Of a stretch of DNA of 64,000 nucleotides, positions 50,611 to 60,304 are shown one piece after another. How positions within the stretch are numbered: position 1 is the stretch's first letter; each line of letters opens with the position of its first letter. Under the pieces are notes generated by a model that was given only the letters and a program-made list of their open reading frames with translations, made no database searches and had not been told where the DNA came from. Position numbers and translations under genes: made by a program. The DNA comes from JAABVY01 sp964627935 (lineage in GTDB: Bacteria > Zixibacteria > MSB-5A5 > JAABVY01), in contig CAZVLB010000001.1 of NCBI GenBank assembly GCA_964627935.1, forward strand, positions 1 through 64,000, read 5' to 3'.

Positions 50611-51262
50611 ATCTCACCAGCCTGAATCGATCTATTAAAAAATGCCCGGATGATTTCGGCATGAAACCGAGATGGAGCGACTTAAAACGAGAATCAATAT
50701 CTATAAGTGATTCGATTTCCCTGATTGAAAAACAGAATCTGTTGATACCCTTCCTGAATGCCGTGCTCTTGCGAAATTTCTGGCAGCTGTCGCAGTAGGA
50801 TTTGGGCGTGTAATAATCTCCAATACGAAATGAAACCGAGGTAATCCGGCCCTCGGCAAAATAAAGATCGAAGCAGAGGCTGTCATAGAGATGCCACCAG
50901 GGCGGGGTGTAGTTGATTCCGATTTCACAATAACGGGTAGAATCGAATTCAACCCGGGCAGAATGGTCACCGCCCGTTTGCCATTCCCGGCTCAGGCTTA
51001 CATCTACATTCTTTTCTATATCAAGCAGATTGTTTATAGCGTTGCCGAGCTCGAAGTCATTGAAGACAAATGTGTCCGGCAGGAGCTCTTGCGGTTTTGG
51101 ATCAAGGACCTCGATTTTTAAGAGGTTTGTTCTTTTTCTAGAGTCGATTTCCCCCTTGGGCAAGCTGTCGAGAATCAAATATACCATCAAAATGATGCCA
51201 ATTATCAGTACGAGATTGGTAATCAGGAAGATGTTTTCTTTCAGGTTGCTGGTTTGACTCAT
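50597..51262 (-). CDS. Membrane-anchored protein with jelly-roll-like domain
   Basis: The 221-residue protein has an N-terminal anchor (LITNLVLIIGIILMVYLILD) and a beta-rich exported part (FVFNDFELGNAINNLLDIEK, GGDHSARVEFDSTRYCEIGI, SLCFDLYFAEGRITSVSFRI, SSGHFLIDRFRLVRY). The layout resembles carbohydrate-binding jelly-roll domains, but no family can be named with confidence. Four cysteines, including a CDSC pair, could form disulfides or bind metal. It is first in an operon with the metallophosphoesterase, overlapping it by 14 bp. Confidence 0.6.
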   Translation of the reverse strand: MSQTSNLKENIFLITNLVLIIGIILMVYLILDSLPKGEIDSRKRTNLLKIEVLDPKPQELLPDTFVFNDFELGNAINNLLDIEKNVDVSLSREWQTGGDHSARVEFDSTRYCEIGINYTPPWWHLYDSLCFDLYFAEGRITSVSFRIGDYYTPKSYCDSCQKFRKSTAFRKGINRFCFSIREIESLIDIDSRFKSLHLGFMPKSSGHFLIDRFRLVRYAEE

Positions 51263-51596
51263 AATTCGACTTCACGCAATAAATCTGATAATCCAAAAAA
51301 TATATGAAGTTTTTGGCGGCATGCAACGGCATTCGGAAATCTTATTAAATGCTGGCCCGATGATTACTCATGAAACGGCTGTTTCAATGTTCAATTATTA
51401 AACAGCATGTTTCAAGGCCGCTCAGGTATTGAAAAATTCGAGTTTCAAGTCCGCATTGTGTTTCAGTTAAGTGTCTCATTTGCAAACAGATAAAAATACG
51501 GAAAATAGTCTCTGATTGGGCACGCAATTTTAATGTAATAAGGGTCGGAGATTAGGTGGAGTGCATTTAGCGGGGGCCAATTCAACGGGGAAAATT
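51263..51596. other. 334-bp divergent intergenic region
   Basis: It separates the minus-strand phosphoesterase operon from the largest beta-helix gene and must hold both promoters. The sequence is AT-rich. No convincing -35/-10 or -24/-12 element was picked out, although TTGGGCACGC near 51528 resembles half of a sigma-54 site with wrong spacing. Confidence 0.35.
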
Positions 51597-54500
51597 ATGA
51601 CAGGCAGAACAGTGAGTAAGGGTCTTTTTAGTTTTACCGGTATAGCCGGTGCGATAATCTTATGGACAGCAATTGTCTGGCTGTTTTTTACATCCAGTGC
51701 CATGGCCGGGGCTCGCTATGAGCTCACCAGCGACAGTCTTCCATACTATGTAAAAAACCATTATGATACGATTGCCTTTGCCGGAACAAAGATCACATCT
51801 CCGACAGACGGAATTATCATAAACGGCCGCGATCATGTCTATTTTGATCTGGGTGATGATACACTTGTTTTCGGCACCTCGGGCGAGGACAGCAAGGAAG
51901 GCATTTTCGTTGGCTGGAACTCGGATTACACTCATATAAACGGGGGGACGATTATCTATGATCCGGGCGACCCGGCCGACAGCGCCAAAAACGGTGTCTG
52001 TATCTACCTGGCCAATTCCGATTATGTCCTGCTCGAAAACATGAACCTGATAGTCGGATACGGCGCAATCGATGCACGCTGTGTCAGCAATAATTCCGGC
52101 GGTTACGGTATCGAGATATCCGGCGGCACGATGCGCAGCGAATCGGTTGCCTTCACAACCCGTGCCGACAACCGTGGTTCAGTGATCCGCTATCATGCCG
52201 AACAGGCCCTTCCTGTAGATGCACCTTATCATATATCGATTCATGACCTTACGATTACCGATGGTCCCCATTCCGGAATTGCGATCAACAAACCGACCTC
52301 AACAGCGGGTACCAACAAGGTCATGGTCTACAATAATCACATTACCACCGACTCGCGCGATTCAATGTATACCTATGATGACTATTACGACAATTTTTAT
52401 CATACGGCGGCGGATGCTTACGGGATCAGCTTATATGGTATTTCAGCCGGTTCGCATATTTACAATAATGTTATACGATCCGGAAACGATCATGAGGGCA
52501 ACCTGGGTATCCTGGTGCAGATGTCGCATGGTACCGAATCCGATCCGGTGCTTATATATGACAACGATGTACATACCTGGCAGGGCCCCAATGGCGCCTG
52601 GCCAAATCATGGCAAATGCAATTCATTGTACTGGCGCAATGTCCCCGGTGAAGCGGGTACCAACAGCTTTTATACTTATATCTATGATAATATATTCAAG
52701 TGCACGGTTGACAACGACCCCTCAACCAGCGCAATGGGCAGCAAGTCGGAAGTTGTTTCCATATTCTGGGAGGACAGCACCAGCAACAATATTTTTGAGA
52801 GAAACAGAGTCGAACTGGTTGCCAAGAACGGGATACTCTCCGATCTGCACGAAGAATGCAATGCTATCGGTTTTTCGGCCCGAGACACTCTTTTGTCATG
52901 CTGCGAGAATGTGAAGAACAACATCTTTCGCAACAACCGCTACATCTCTTTCAGGACCCCTGTCAATTTTTCCGGGCAGAGAGGGTATCCCGGCTCAAAT
53001 ATAGTTTTGCATCAGGACACTATCGAATGTACCGATTTGAATGCCGACGACAGCACGACATTCTACTTTGGCAAAAGCACCGCATATCGTGATCATGCGC
53101 TCGGCAATCGTGTCTGCGAATGTGTTTACCTGGGAAGCGCCAATGATAATGATGTAGTCTGGTCCAGCGTATATTCTTACTCCGAAGTCGACAGTATGGG
53201 CTGTGATGTCCGTTTCGAACGAGCCGTCTCCATACTTGTCGAGAACAGCTCCGGTGACCCGGTATTCAATTCGGATGTCTGGCTGGTCAACAATTACGGA
53301 GATACTTTGATTGCAGGCACGACCGATATCAATGGCGAGATCAGCGGTATTGCAACCTATAAATATTTTGCCGATGACCAGGTGCCGGATGACGGCTATT
53401 ATATAGAAGACAGCCTGGAGTTCAATGATTTTCTGGCCAAGGCAAAATACTCAGGCGACAGCGCTCAGACGACTTTTACAATTACCTCGGAAACATCATT
53501 TCCGATAACACTGGTTGTGGCCGGTGGAGCCGGCACAAATACGCCGCCCACAACTCCAACGGCTTCATCGCCCGCCAACGGCGGTACTGTAACCAATCTC
53601 AGCCCGGCCCTGATAGTCAATAACTCATCCGATGCCGATGGCGATGATCTGTATTATCATTTTCAGGTATCCCTGAATTCATCGTTTACATCGATCGTGG
53701 CCCAGAATTCGGCTGTGAGCGAAGGCGCCGGATCATTAACCTCATGGTCGGTAGCGCCCGACCTGACAGATGGTGATACATATTACTGGCGCGTTCGTGC
53801 CTATGACGGAAGTGATTATTCCGGCTGGTCGTCGACACGTTCGTTCAATGTCGATCTGCCCAATAACAGCCCCTCGACACCGACAGCATCAGCGCCATCC
53901 AACGGCGCCACTGTTGCAGTGCTCAATCCGCAGTTGACGATAAACAATTCCAGTGATGTCGACGGGGATGATCTGGCATATGATTTCCAGGTTTCGAGCA
54001 ATTCGGGATTCACATCTATTGTGGCGCAGATAAATTCACTTGATGAAGGTGTGGGGTCGACCACTTCATGGACAGTCAGTCCCAATCTGACCGACGGCAA
54101 CACTTACTACTGGCGTGCCCGTGCTTATGACGGTGAAGATTATTCAGGATGGTCGAGCGCGAGGACTTTTACAATTGATCTGCCCAATAATATACCGTCA
54201 ACACCGACATTGGCCTCTCCCGCAAATGGCGGAACAGTGACAAATGCCACACCGCTACTGACCTGTAATAATTCATCAGATGCCGATGGAGACAACCTGG
54301 TTTATCATTTCCAGGTCTCAAGCAACAGCGGCTTCACTGTGCTGGTCGCTCAGGTGACCTCGCAGGCCGAAGGGGCAGGATCGACAACATCCTGGACGGT
54401 AAATTCAGCCTTGACCGATGGCAACACATATTACTGGCGGGTGCGTGCATATGATGGCGAGGACTATTCCGGATGGGCGTCCTATCGTTCGTTCCTGGTG

Positions 54501-57341
54501 GATATTCCCAATAATGTGCCCTCGACGCCGACCCTGGCATCGCCTGCAAACGGTTCCGAGGTTAATGTGCTCACGCCGGATCTGAGTTTGAACAACTCCT
54601 CCGATTCGGATGGTGATGTGCTGGTGTATACATTCCAGGTCAGCACCAGTTCATCATTTACGAATATAGTCGCGCAGGTAAGTGATGCTGATCAGGGGGG
54701 AGGTTCAACAACATCCTGGACAGTCAGTCCGGATTTGAGTGATGGATCAGCCTATTACTGGCGCGCGCGCGCATACGACGGCGAGGATTATTCGGGCTGG
54801 TCATCATCGCGAACATTCGGTGTCAATCTGCCCAATAATGCGCCCTCGGCCCCGACCCTGGCGTCACCATCCAATGGCGCAACTGTAACTACGCTCAGCC
54901 CGGTTCTGACAGCCAACAATTCCAGTGATCCGGATAATGATGTGCTGGTGTATCATTTCCAGATTTCAGCAAGCTCCAGTTTCTCATCGATTGCCGCCGA
55001 AAACAGCTCGGTCAATGAGGGCGGCGGTACGACCACGGCCTGGACAGTCAGCCCGGAGCTTTCGGACAATATCCAGTATTACTGGAGAGTGCGCGCATAC
55101 GATGGCGAAAATTATTCGAGCTGGTCATCCTCGCGCACAATGACTGTCGATTTGCCCAATAATGCGCCCTCGACGCCGACACTGGCATCGCCGGAAAATG
55201 GCTTTGAAGTCAATATTGAAACGCCGATCCTGACCTTCAACAATTCCAGCGATTCAGATGGCGATGACCTGAGCTATCACATTCAGGTCTCAACGAACAC
55301 AGCCTTTTCATCAGTAGTTGCCCAGGAGAGCGGCCTGGCCGAGGGAGCCGGTTCAATTACCTCGTGGACGGTTACCAGCGCTTTAAATGACGGCAGTACA
55401 TATTACTGGCGTGTGCGTGCCTATGATGGTGAGGATTATTCCTCATGGTCATCGTACAGGTCATTTACGATAAATCTTCCCAATATCATTCCCGGCGTAC
55501 CGGTACTTTACTCGCCGGGGCATGCTTCGATCGTCGCTGATCTAAATCCGCTTTTGACGATCGAGAACGTTACCGATCCGGATGGAGATGTGGTAACGTA
55601 TGAATTTCAGGTCTCACCCAGCGCGAGTTTTTCGCCGCTTTCCGCCCAGAGCGCCAATATAACCAAGGGCCCCGGAGCCACGACCTCATGGCAGGTGAAC
55701 CCCGAGCTTGCCGATGGTTCCACTTACTACTGGCGCGCGCGGTCCTATGACGGCAAGGATCATTCCGACTGGTCATCACCGTGGACATTCACGGTTCAGC
55801 TGCCGAACAATCCGCCCACAGTTCCTGTGCCCGCCGGCCCGTCAAATGGTGCCCAGGTCAGCACTTTGGCGCCTGAGTTGATCATCAATAACTCATCCGA
55901 CGCGGACGGCGAAAATATTACATATCATTTTCAGGTTTCCACCAATTCAAACTTCACCTCAATTGCGGCACAGGCCGGCAATGTGGCGCAGGGGTCAGGC
56001 TCGTCTACGTCATGGACGGTAAATGTCACCCTCAATAACAATACCAATTACTGGTGGAGGGTTAGGGCTTATGATGGCGAGGATTATTCATCTTATTCTC
56101 AGACCTGGCTGTTTTATACCAATTACAGCGAGCCCAACGATCCGCCCTCCCCACCTGATGTAAACGAGCCCCCCGACGGCGGCACAGTGGACGGCCCCAG
56201 TCCGGTGCTTATAGTAAATAATTCCGCCGATTCGGATGGCGATGACCTGACTTATCATTTCGAGGTCTGGAATAATTCGCAAAGTGAATTGATCAGGGCC
56301 TCCGCGCCGATTCCCGAGGGAAGCGGCGGCACGACCTCATGGCAGGTCGATACGGTGCTGGATGCCGGTGAAAGCTATTCATGGCGCGCCCGTTCATTTG
56401 ACGGCAATGAATATGCCGACTGGATGGGCTGGGCGGGATTCAATGTTCCGGCTGTCAACAGCGCACCGGAGACACCGATTGTCTATCTTCCCGATGATGG
56501 CGATACTCTGGTCAATTCCAGCCATAACCTGGTGGTTTTTAATTCGGCGGATGCAGATGGCGATGATTTAACATACAGCTTCAGGATTGCATCGGATGCC
56601 GGTATGGGTAATATTGTTGAGCAGGCATCCAATGTGAGCGAAGGGCTGTTTTTGACGACAAGCTATACCACCATATCCAATTTCAACTATGGCCAGACAT
56701 ATTACTGGCAGGCGCGGGCATTTGACGGCCAGGAGTATTCATCCTGGACAGCGGTATCATCATTCGTGCATCTCTCATTCTCCGTGGATGCCGAGGATGT
56801 ACCGGTACCTGTTGCGCCACTGGCGGGCGATATTGTCGATGACAGGAAACCGCGGTTTGTGATTCAGACCCTGGAATCGGATCAGGGGGTCAATTTCTAT
56901 TTCGAGGTTGCAGATAATCCTGAATTTATCGATGCAATCGTTTCCGGCGCAGTTGAGGGAGAATACCCGCAAACGGCATGGTCACCAAACCGTGCCCTGC
57001 GGAAAGAAAACAATTATTACTGGCGAGTCCGTGCCCAGGAATCGGATTGGTGCGAGGCGATAGAATTCCTTGTGGGGGCGAAGATGCATGTCTATCCCAA
57101 TCCGTTCAGGCCCGCAGAAATGACAGAGGCTGTGACGTTCCGTAATCTGCCGGATGATGCGACTGTGATTATTACCGATGTCAATGGCGATGTGGTCAGG
57201 GAATTTGCAAATGTGCAGGGAAATAACCTGGCCTGGAATGTCACCAACTCCTACAATAATCCTCTGGCGAGTGGCGTGTATCTCTATTTTGTATCCTCCG
57301 ATGAGGGTACATCCTCGGGCAAATTTGCGGTGATTCGCTAA
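51597..57341 (+). CDS. Giant secreted beta-helix protein with about eleven Fn3-like repeats
   Basis: The ATG at 51597 starts a normal signal peptide (up to SSAMAG); a GTG at 51561 is in frame but poorly spaced. The 1,914-residue product has the same beta-helix as the proteins at 40638 and 57628 (YHISIHDLTITDGPHSGIAI, NDVHTWQGPN). A regulatory-like domain is followed by ten clear and one degenerate Fn3-like modules of about 105 residues (NNSSDADGDDLYYHFQVS with YYWRVRAYDGSDYSGWSS). Each has a DxDGD loop likely to bind calcium. A FlgD/T9SS-like tail ends it (YPNPFRPAE, ASGVYLYFV). It is probably a long surface fibre that presents a carbohydrate-active or carbohydrate-binding helix. A terminator follows. 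Confidence 0.85.
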   Translation: MTGRTVSKGLFSFTGIAGAIILWTAIVWLFFTSSAMAGARYELTSDSLPYYVKNHYDTIAFAGTKITSPTDGIIINGRDHVYFDLGDDTLVFGTSGEDSKEGIFVGWNSDYTHINGGTIIYDPGDPADSAKNGVCIYLANSDYVLLENMNLIVGYGAIDARCVSNNSGGYGIEISGGTMRSESVAFTTRADNRGSVIRYHAEQALPVDAPYHISIHDLTITDGPHSGIAINKPTSTAGTNKVMVYNNHITTDSRDSMYTYDDYYDNFYHTAADAYGISLYGISAGSHIYNNVIRSGNDHEGNLGILVQMSHGTESDPVLIYDNDVHTWQGPNGAWPNHGKCNSLYWRNVPGEAGTNSFYTYIYDNIFKCTVDNDPSTSAMGSKSEVVSIFWEDSTSNNIFERNRVELVAKNGILSDLHEECNAIGFSARDTLLSCCENVKNNIFRNNRYISFRTPVNFSGQRGYPGSNIVLHQDTIECTDLNADDSTTFYFGKSTAYRDHALGNRVCECVYLGSANDNDVVWSSVYSYSEVDSMGCDVRFERAVSILVENSSGDPVFNSDVWLVNNYGDTLIAGTTDINGEISGIATYKYFADDQVPDDGYYIEDSLEFNDFLAKAKYSGDSAQTTFTITSETSFPITLVVAGGAGTNTPPTTPTASSPANGGTVTNLSPALIVNNSSDADGDDLYYHFQVSLNSSFTSIVAQNSAVSEGAGSLTSWSVAPDLTDGDTYYWRVRAYDGSDYSGWSSTRSFNVDLPNNSPSTPTASAPSNGATVAVLNPQLTINNSSDVDGDDLAYDFQVSSNSGFTSIVAQINSLDEGVGSTTSWTVSPNLTDGNTYYWRARAYDGEDYSGWSSARTFTIDLPNNIPSTPTLASPANGGTVTNATPLLTCNNSSDADGDNLVYHFQVSSNSGFTVLVAQVTSQAEGAGSTTSWTVNSALTDGNTYYWRVRAYDGEDYSGWASYRSFLVDIPNNVPSTPTLASPANGSEVNVLTPDLSLNNSSDSDGDVLVYTFQVSTSSSFTNIVAQVSDADQGGGSTTSWTVSPDLSDGSAYYWRARAYDGEDYSGWSSSRTFGVNLPNNAPSAPTLASPSNGATVTTLSPVLTANNSSDPDNDVLVYHFQISASSSFSSIAAENSSVNEGGGTTTAWTVSPELSDNIQYYWRVRAYDGENYSSWSSSRTMTVDLPNNAPSTPTLASPENGFEVNIETPILTFNNSSDSDGDDLSYHIQVSTNTAFSSVVAQESGLAEGAGSITSWTVTSALNDGSTYYWRVRAYDGEDYSSWSSYRSFTINLPNIIPGVPVLYSPGHASIVADLNPLLTIENVTDPDGDVVTYEFQVSPSASFSPLSAQSANITKGPGATTSWQVNPELADGSTYYWRARSYDGKDHSDWSSPWTFTVQLPNNPPTVPVPAGPSNGAQVSTLAPELIINNSSDADGENITYHFQVSTNSNFTSIAAQAGNVAQGSGSSTSWTVNVTLNNNTNYWWRVRAYDGEDYSSYSQTWLFYTNYSEPNDPPSPPDVNEPPDGGTVDGPSPVLIVNNSADSDGDDLTYHFEVWNNSQSELIRASAPIPEGSGGTTSWQVDTVLDAGESYSWRARSFDGNEYADWMGWAGFNVPAVNSAPETPIVYLPDDGDTLVNSSHNLVVFNSADADGDDLTYSFRIASDAGMGNIVEQASNVSEGLFLTTSYTTISNFNYGQTYYWQARAFDGQEYSSWTAVSSFVHLSFSVDAEDVPVPVAPLAGDIVDDRKPRFVIQTLESDQGVNFYFEVADNPEFIDAIVSGAVEGEYPQTAWSPNRALRKENNYYWRVRAQESDWCEAIEFLVGAKMHVYPNPFRPAEMTEAVTFRNLPDDATVIITDVNGDVVREFANVQGNNLAWNVTNSYNNPLASGVYLYFVSSDEGTSSGKFAVIR
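53527..56780 (+). repeat. Tandem array of ~318-bp Fn3-coding repeats
   Basis: Ten successive units of about 318 bp encode the Fn3-like modules. They share recurrent strings such as TATTACTGGCG, GATGGCGAGGATTATTC and CCCAATAATGC. The units are similar but not identical. Repeats 2-6 look closest to one another, so these may be the most recent additions. Confidence 0.75.
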
Positions 57342-57366
57342 ACATATATGGGTTGTGCAGATAGAG

Positions 57367-57395
57367 GGACGTCGGAAAGCACCGGCGTCCTTTTT
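57367..57395 (+). terminator. Terminator of the giant beta-helix gene
   Basis: GGACGTCGG pairs with CCGGCGTCC (one T-G pair) over a 6-nt loop and is followed by TTTTT. Confidence 0.9.
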
Positions 57396-57627
57396 ATTTC
57401 GCACACAAAATGCACTATTACGGCTACTTTCAGAATTAAGGGGATTTTACAAAAGATTAATAATATTTTTCTGGAACTCTTCCTGTGAATTGCTTATAAT
57501 GGGGAAATACTTACCCGGCTGTCTTAATTCTGTCAAACAATGATGATTTAGATGGTCGTATCAAAATAAGTACCAAGAGGCTTTTTACATACTTACATAA
57601 TACTCGCCATCGGAAGGAGTAAATCAC
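57396..57627. other. 232-bp leader of the dockerin beta-helix gene
   Basis: No coding sequence is visible. GGAAGGAG lies shortly before the ATG at 57628. A promoter is expected here but was not identified with confidence. Confidence 0.3.
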
Positions 57628-60117
57628 ATGGAAAGTCGGCAGGACGCCAGATTATGCCATAATGTATACAGGCCTGTGATTTTTATCACATGCATGTTAG
57701 TGTCTCTACTCTTTGCCAGCCCCGCCCTGGCTGATATCGTAATCGATCATCTGCCATATCAAATCGAAAATGTCAGCAATCAGCGTTATGTATTGAGCGG
57801 CAGCCTGTCATCAGCGACAGACGGCATCCGCATCGGTAACAATGTGCATAATGTTACGCTTGATCTTGGCAATGATACGATCAGGTTCGGTTATGGCGGC
57901 GGCGATAACAACTATGGTATAGGTATCTATTGGAATCCTTATGACATAACTATCAGGGGTGGCTATATAATTCATGATAAAGGCGCTGTTTCCGACAGCG
58001 CAAAAAATAACATGTGCATTTTTATCGGTCAGTCTCATGATATCCTGATCGAGAATGTAAACTGCATTGTGGATGGTATAGACGGGCGTTGCTTTTCCAA
58101 TAATACCGGCGGTTATAATATAGAAATTTCCGGTGGAAGCTGGAGGTCCAATTCGGTTAACTTCACCAGCCGTTGTGACAATACCGGATCGGTCATCCGC
58201 TTTCATGCCGAACAGCAATTGCAGAACCCGGATGATTATCATATCAAGATTCATGATCTGACAATCACAGATGGCCCCCATACCGGCATCGCGATCAACA
58301 ATCCGCCTTATGATCTTCTGAATAAAGTGTTTATCTATAACAACCATATCACAACAGATTCGCGTGATTCGCTTTACAGCACCTACATCTCCACCTGCAA
58401 GACACCTGCCGATGCCTATGGTATCAGTTTGTATGGTATCGCACCCGGATCGGAAATCCACGATAATGTAATCAGGACCGGTACCAAGTTCGAGGGTAAC
58501 CTGGGAATGCTCGTACAGCAGAGCAGGGGCACATTGGAAAAACCCGTAAGGATATATAATAATGATGTTCATACCTGGCAGGGGCCCAACCTGGAATGGC
58601 CATATGGGAAATGCAACAGCCTGTACTGGCGCAATGTCCCCGGAGAGGCGAATACTTCATCGATGTATACTTATATTTATAATAATATATTCAAATGCAC
58701 TGTCGACAATGACCTGTCGACAACCTATCGCGGTTCCAATGCCGAGGTGATTTCGATTTTCTGGGAGGACAGCACCTGTAACAATATTTTCGAAAAGAAT
58801 CTGGTAGAATGCGTTGCCGCGGATGGAGATCTGAGCGGCCTGCGTGATGCCAACTGCCTGGGATGGTGCGTGCGTGACACACTCTGGGTTGATTCCAGCT
58901 ATAACAGCTGTGAACAGGTTAAGAACAATATTTTCAGGTATAATCATTACAAGTCGTTCCGCAACCCGGTAGCGCTGGCTGGAAATCGCGGATATCCCGG
59001 TTCCAACCTGCTGCTTTACAAAGATACCATCGAATGCACCGACCTTTCCCGCACTGACAGCACGACCTTGATATTCGACCGGTCGACCGGCTATCGTATG
59101 CATTCGACGGGCCATCGGCTGAGGGACTGTGTTTACCTGGGCAGTTCCAGCGATAACGATGTCGAATTTTCATTCCAGTCCTTCAGCGATATCGACAGCA
59201 TGGGGCAGGATGTTCGCTTTGAGAGGACATTGAATGTCTGGGTCAAGGGTTATAATGGCCAGCCGGTTGTGAATGCCTCGGTCTGGGTCACGAATAATTA
59301 CGGCAAGACGATTTTCAGCGGCCAGACCAACGAGGGCGGGCATGTCAGCGATGTGGTATCATACAAATATCTGGCCAATGACCCGGTTGATAATGATGAA
59401 ATAGTATTGCAGGATTCATTGAACTACAATGATTTTGTGGTCAAGGCGATCAAGTATGGCGACGTCAGCGCGCATTATTATACTGTGGATGCCAACAGTG
59501 CTCATGATACGATTACTCTTAACAGCACATTCGGCAACGGTCAATGGGGTTCCGGCGGTCCGGTTGATTGCCAGGATGCGCCCCTGGCACCGGTACAGAT
59601 TTATCCCACAGATCTGACGGAGACTTCTCCCCGTCCGACACTTTGCATTCTCAATGCCATGGTGGGGGGATGCGAAAATGATATTAAGTATGATTTCCAG
59701 ATCGCGTCGGATGCAGAAATGATTAATCTAGTTGAAGATGTCAGTGGAATTGCTCAGGATGTTGGCTCGACATGTTATGCCAGCATAACCGATCTCACTA
59801 TCGGGCAGACATACTACTGGCGTGCAAGGACCTTTAATGGCAATCTTTATTCAGAATGGTCGGCTGTGGAATCATTTGTGCCGGGACAGAACAGTTGCGG
59901 AGATGTCAACGGCGATCTTTCGGTGAATGTGGCCGATGGGGTCTATCTTATCAATTTCATTTTTCTGGATGGACCGGAGCCTGCTATTTTTGAAGACGGT
60001 GATACGAATTGCGACGGCAAAATGGATGTCAGTGATGCGGTATTTATTATTAATCATGTATTTAGCGGTGGGCCTGCGCCCTGTGACACCGATCTTGACG
60101 GCAGTCCGGATTGCTGA
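57628..60117 (+). CDS. Secreted beta-helix protein ending in a dockerin
   Basis: The 829-residue protein has a signal peptide (to about residue 36, LLFASPALA). The shared beta-helix follows (DYHIKIHDLTITDGPHTGIA, NDVHTWQGPN, GKCNSLYWRNVPGE), then the regulatory-like domain (VNASVWVTNNYGKTIFSGQT) and a single Fn3-like module (YYWRARTFNGNLYSEWSAVE). Instead of a FlgD-like tail it ends in a type I dockerin: CGDVNGDLSVNVADGVYLIN and GDTNCDGKMDVSDAVFIINH, two Ca-binding F-hand repeats, followed by CDTDLDGSPDC. The different C-terminus suggests another way of surface attachment than its two paralogs. GGAAGGAG precedes the ATG. Confidence 0.87.
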   Translation: MESRQDARLCHNVYRPVIFITCMLVSLLFASPALADIVIDHLPYQIENVSNQRYVLSGSLSSATDGIRIGNNVHNVTLDLGNDTIRFGYGGGDNNYGIGIYWNPYDITIRGGYIIHDKGAVSDSAKNNMCIFIGQSHDILIENVNCIVDGIDGRCFSNNTGGYNIEISGGSWRSNSVNFTSRCDNTGSVIRFHAEQQLQNPDDYHIKIHDLTITDGPHTGIAINNPPYDLLNKVFIYNNHITTDSRDSLYSTYISTCKTPADAYGISLYGIAPGSEIHDNVIRTGTKFEGNLGMLVQQSRGTLEKPVRIYNNDVHTWQGPNLEWPYGKCNSLYWRNVPGEANTSSMYTYIYNNIFKCTVDNDLSTTYRGSNAEVISIFWEDSTCNNIFEKNLVECVAADGDLSGLRDANCLGWCVRDTLWVDSSYNSCEQVKNNIFRYNHYKSFRNPVALAGNRGYPGSNLLLYKDTIECTDLSRTDSTTLIFDRSTGYRMHSTGHRLRDCVYLGSSSDNDVEFSFQSFSDIDSMGQDVRFERTLNVWVKGYNGQPVVNASVWVTNNYGKTIFSGQTNEGGHVSDVVSYKYLANDPVDNDEIVLQDSLNYNDFVVKAIKYGDVSAHYYTVDANSAHDTITLNSTFGNGQWGSGGPVDCQDAPLAPVQIYPTDLTETSPRPTLCILNAMVGGCENDIKYDFQIASDAEMINLVEDVSGIAQDVGSTCYASITDLTIGQTYYWRARTFNGNLYSEWSAVESFVPGQNSCGDVNGDLSVNVADGVYLINFIFLDGPEPAIFEDGDTNCDGKMDVSDAVFIINHVFSGGPAPCDTDLDGSPDC

Positions 60118-60304
60118 TTAAATAGCTGTTTTTTTAGTTTGATTATCCGCAAATGGATGTATATTAACAGGCATCCGATTGCGGATATTTTTTGTCGGGT
60201 CTTTTTCAGGACATTTTGTGTATTTTTGATTAATGTGCCCGATAAATTCAAAAAAGCGCGAAACCGAATAGATTTCCTGATGTATGCAGGAGGGATAGAT
60301 AAAT

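Noticed and set aside
51520..51545. TTGGGCACGC as a sigma-54 promoter for the giant beta-helix gene
   Set aside because: The -12 GC is not found 10 bp after the GG, so the obligatory spacing is not met.
53527..56780. Tandem repeats as a possible satellite or mobile element
   Set aside because: They code in one frame for Fn3-like modules. There are no terminal inverted repeats, target duplications or transposase.
57811..58572. Long open frame on the minus strand opposite the dockerin beta-helix gene
   Set aside because: It arises from codon bias of the repetitive beta-helix rungs. Similar antisense frames appear opposite the paralog at 40638, as expected for shadows.
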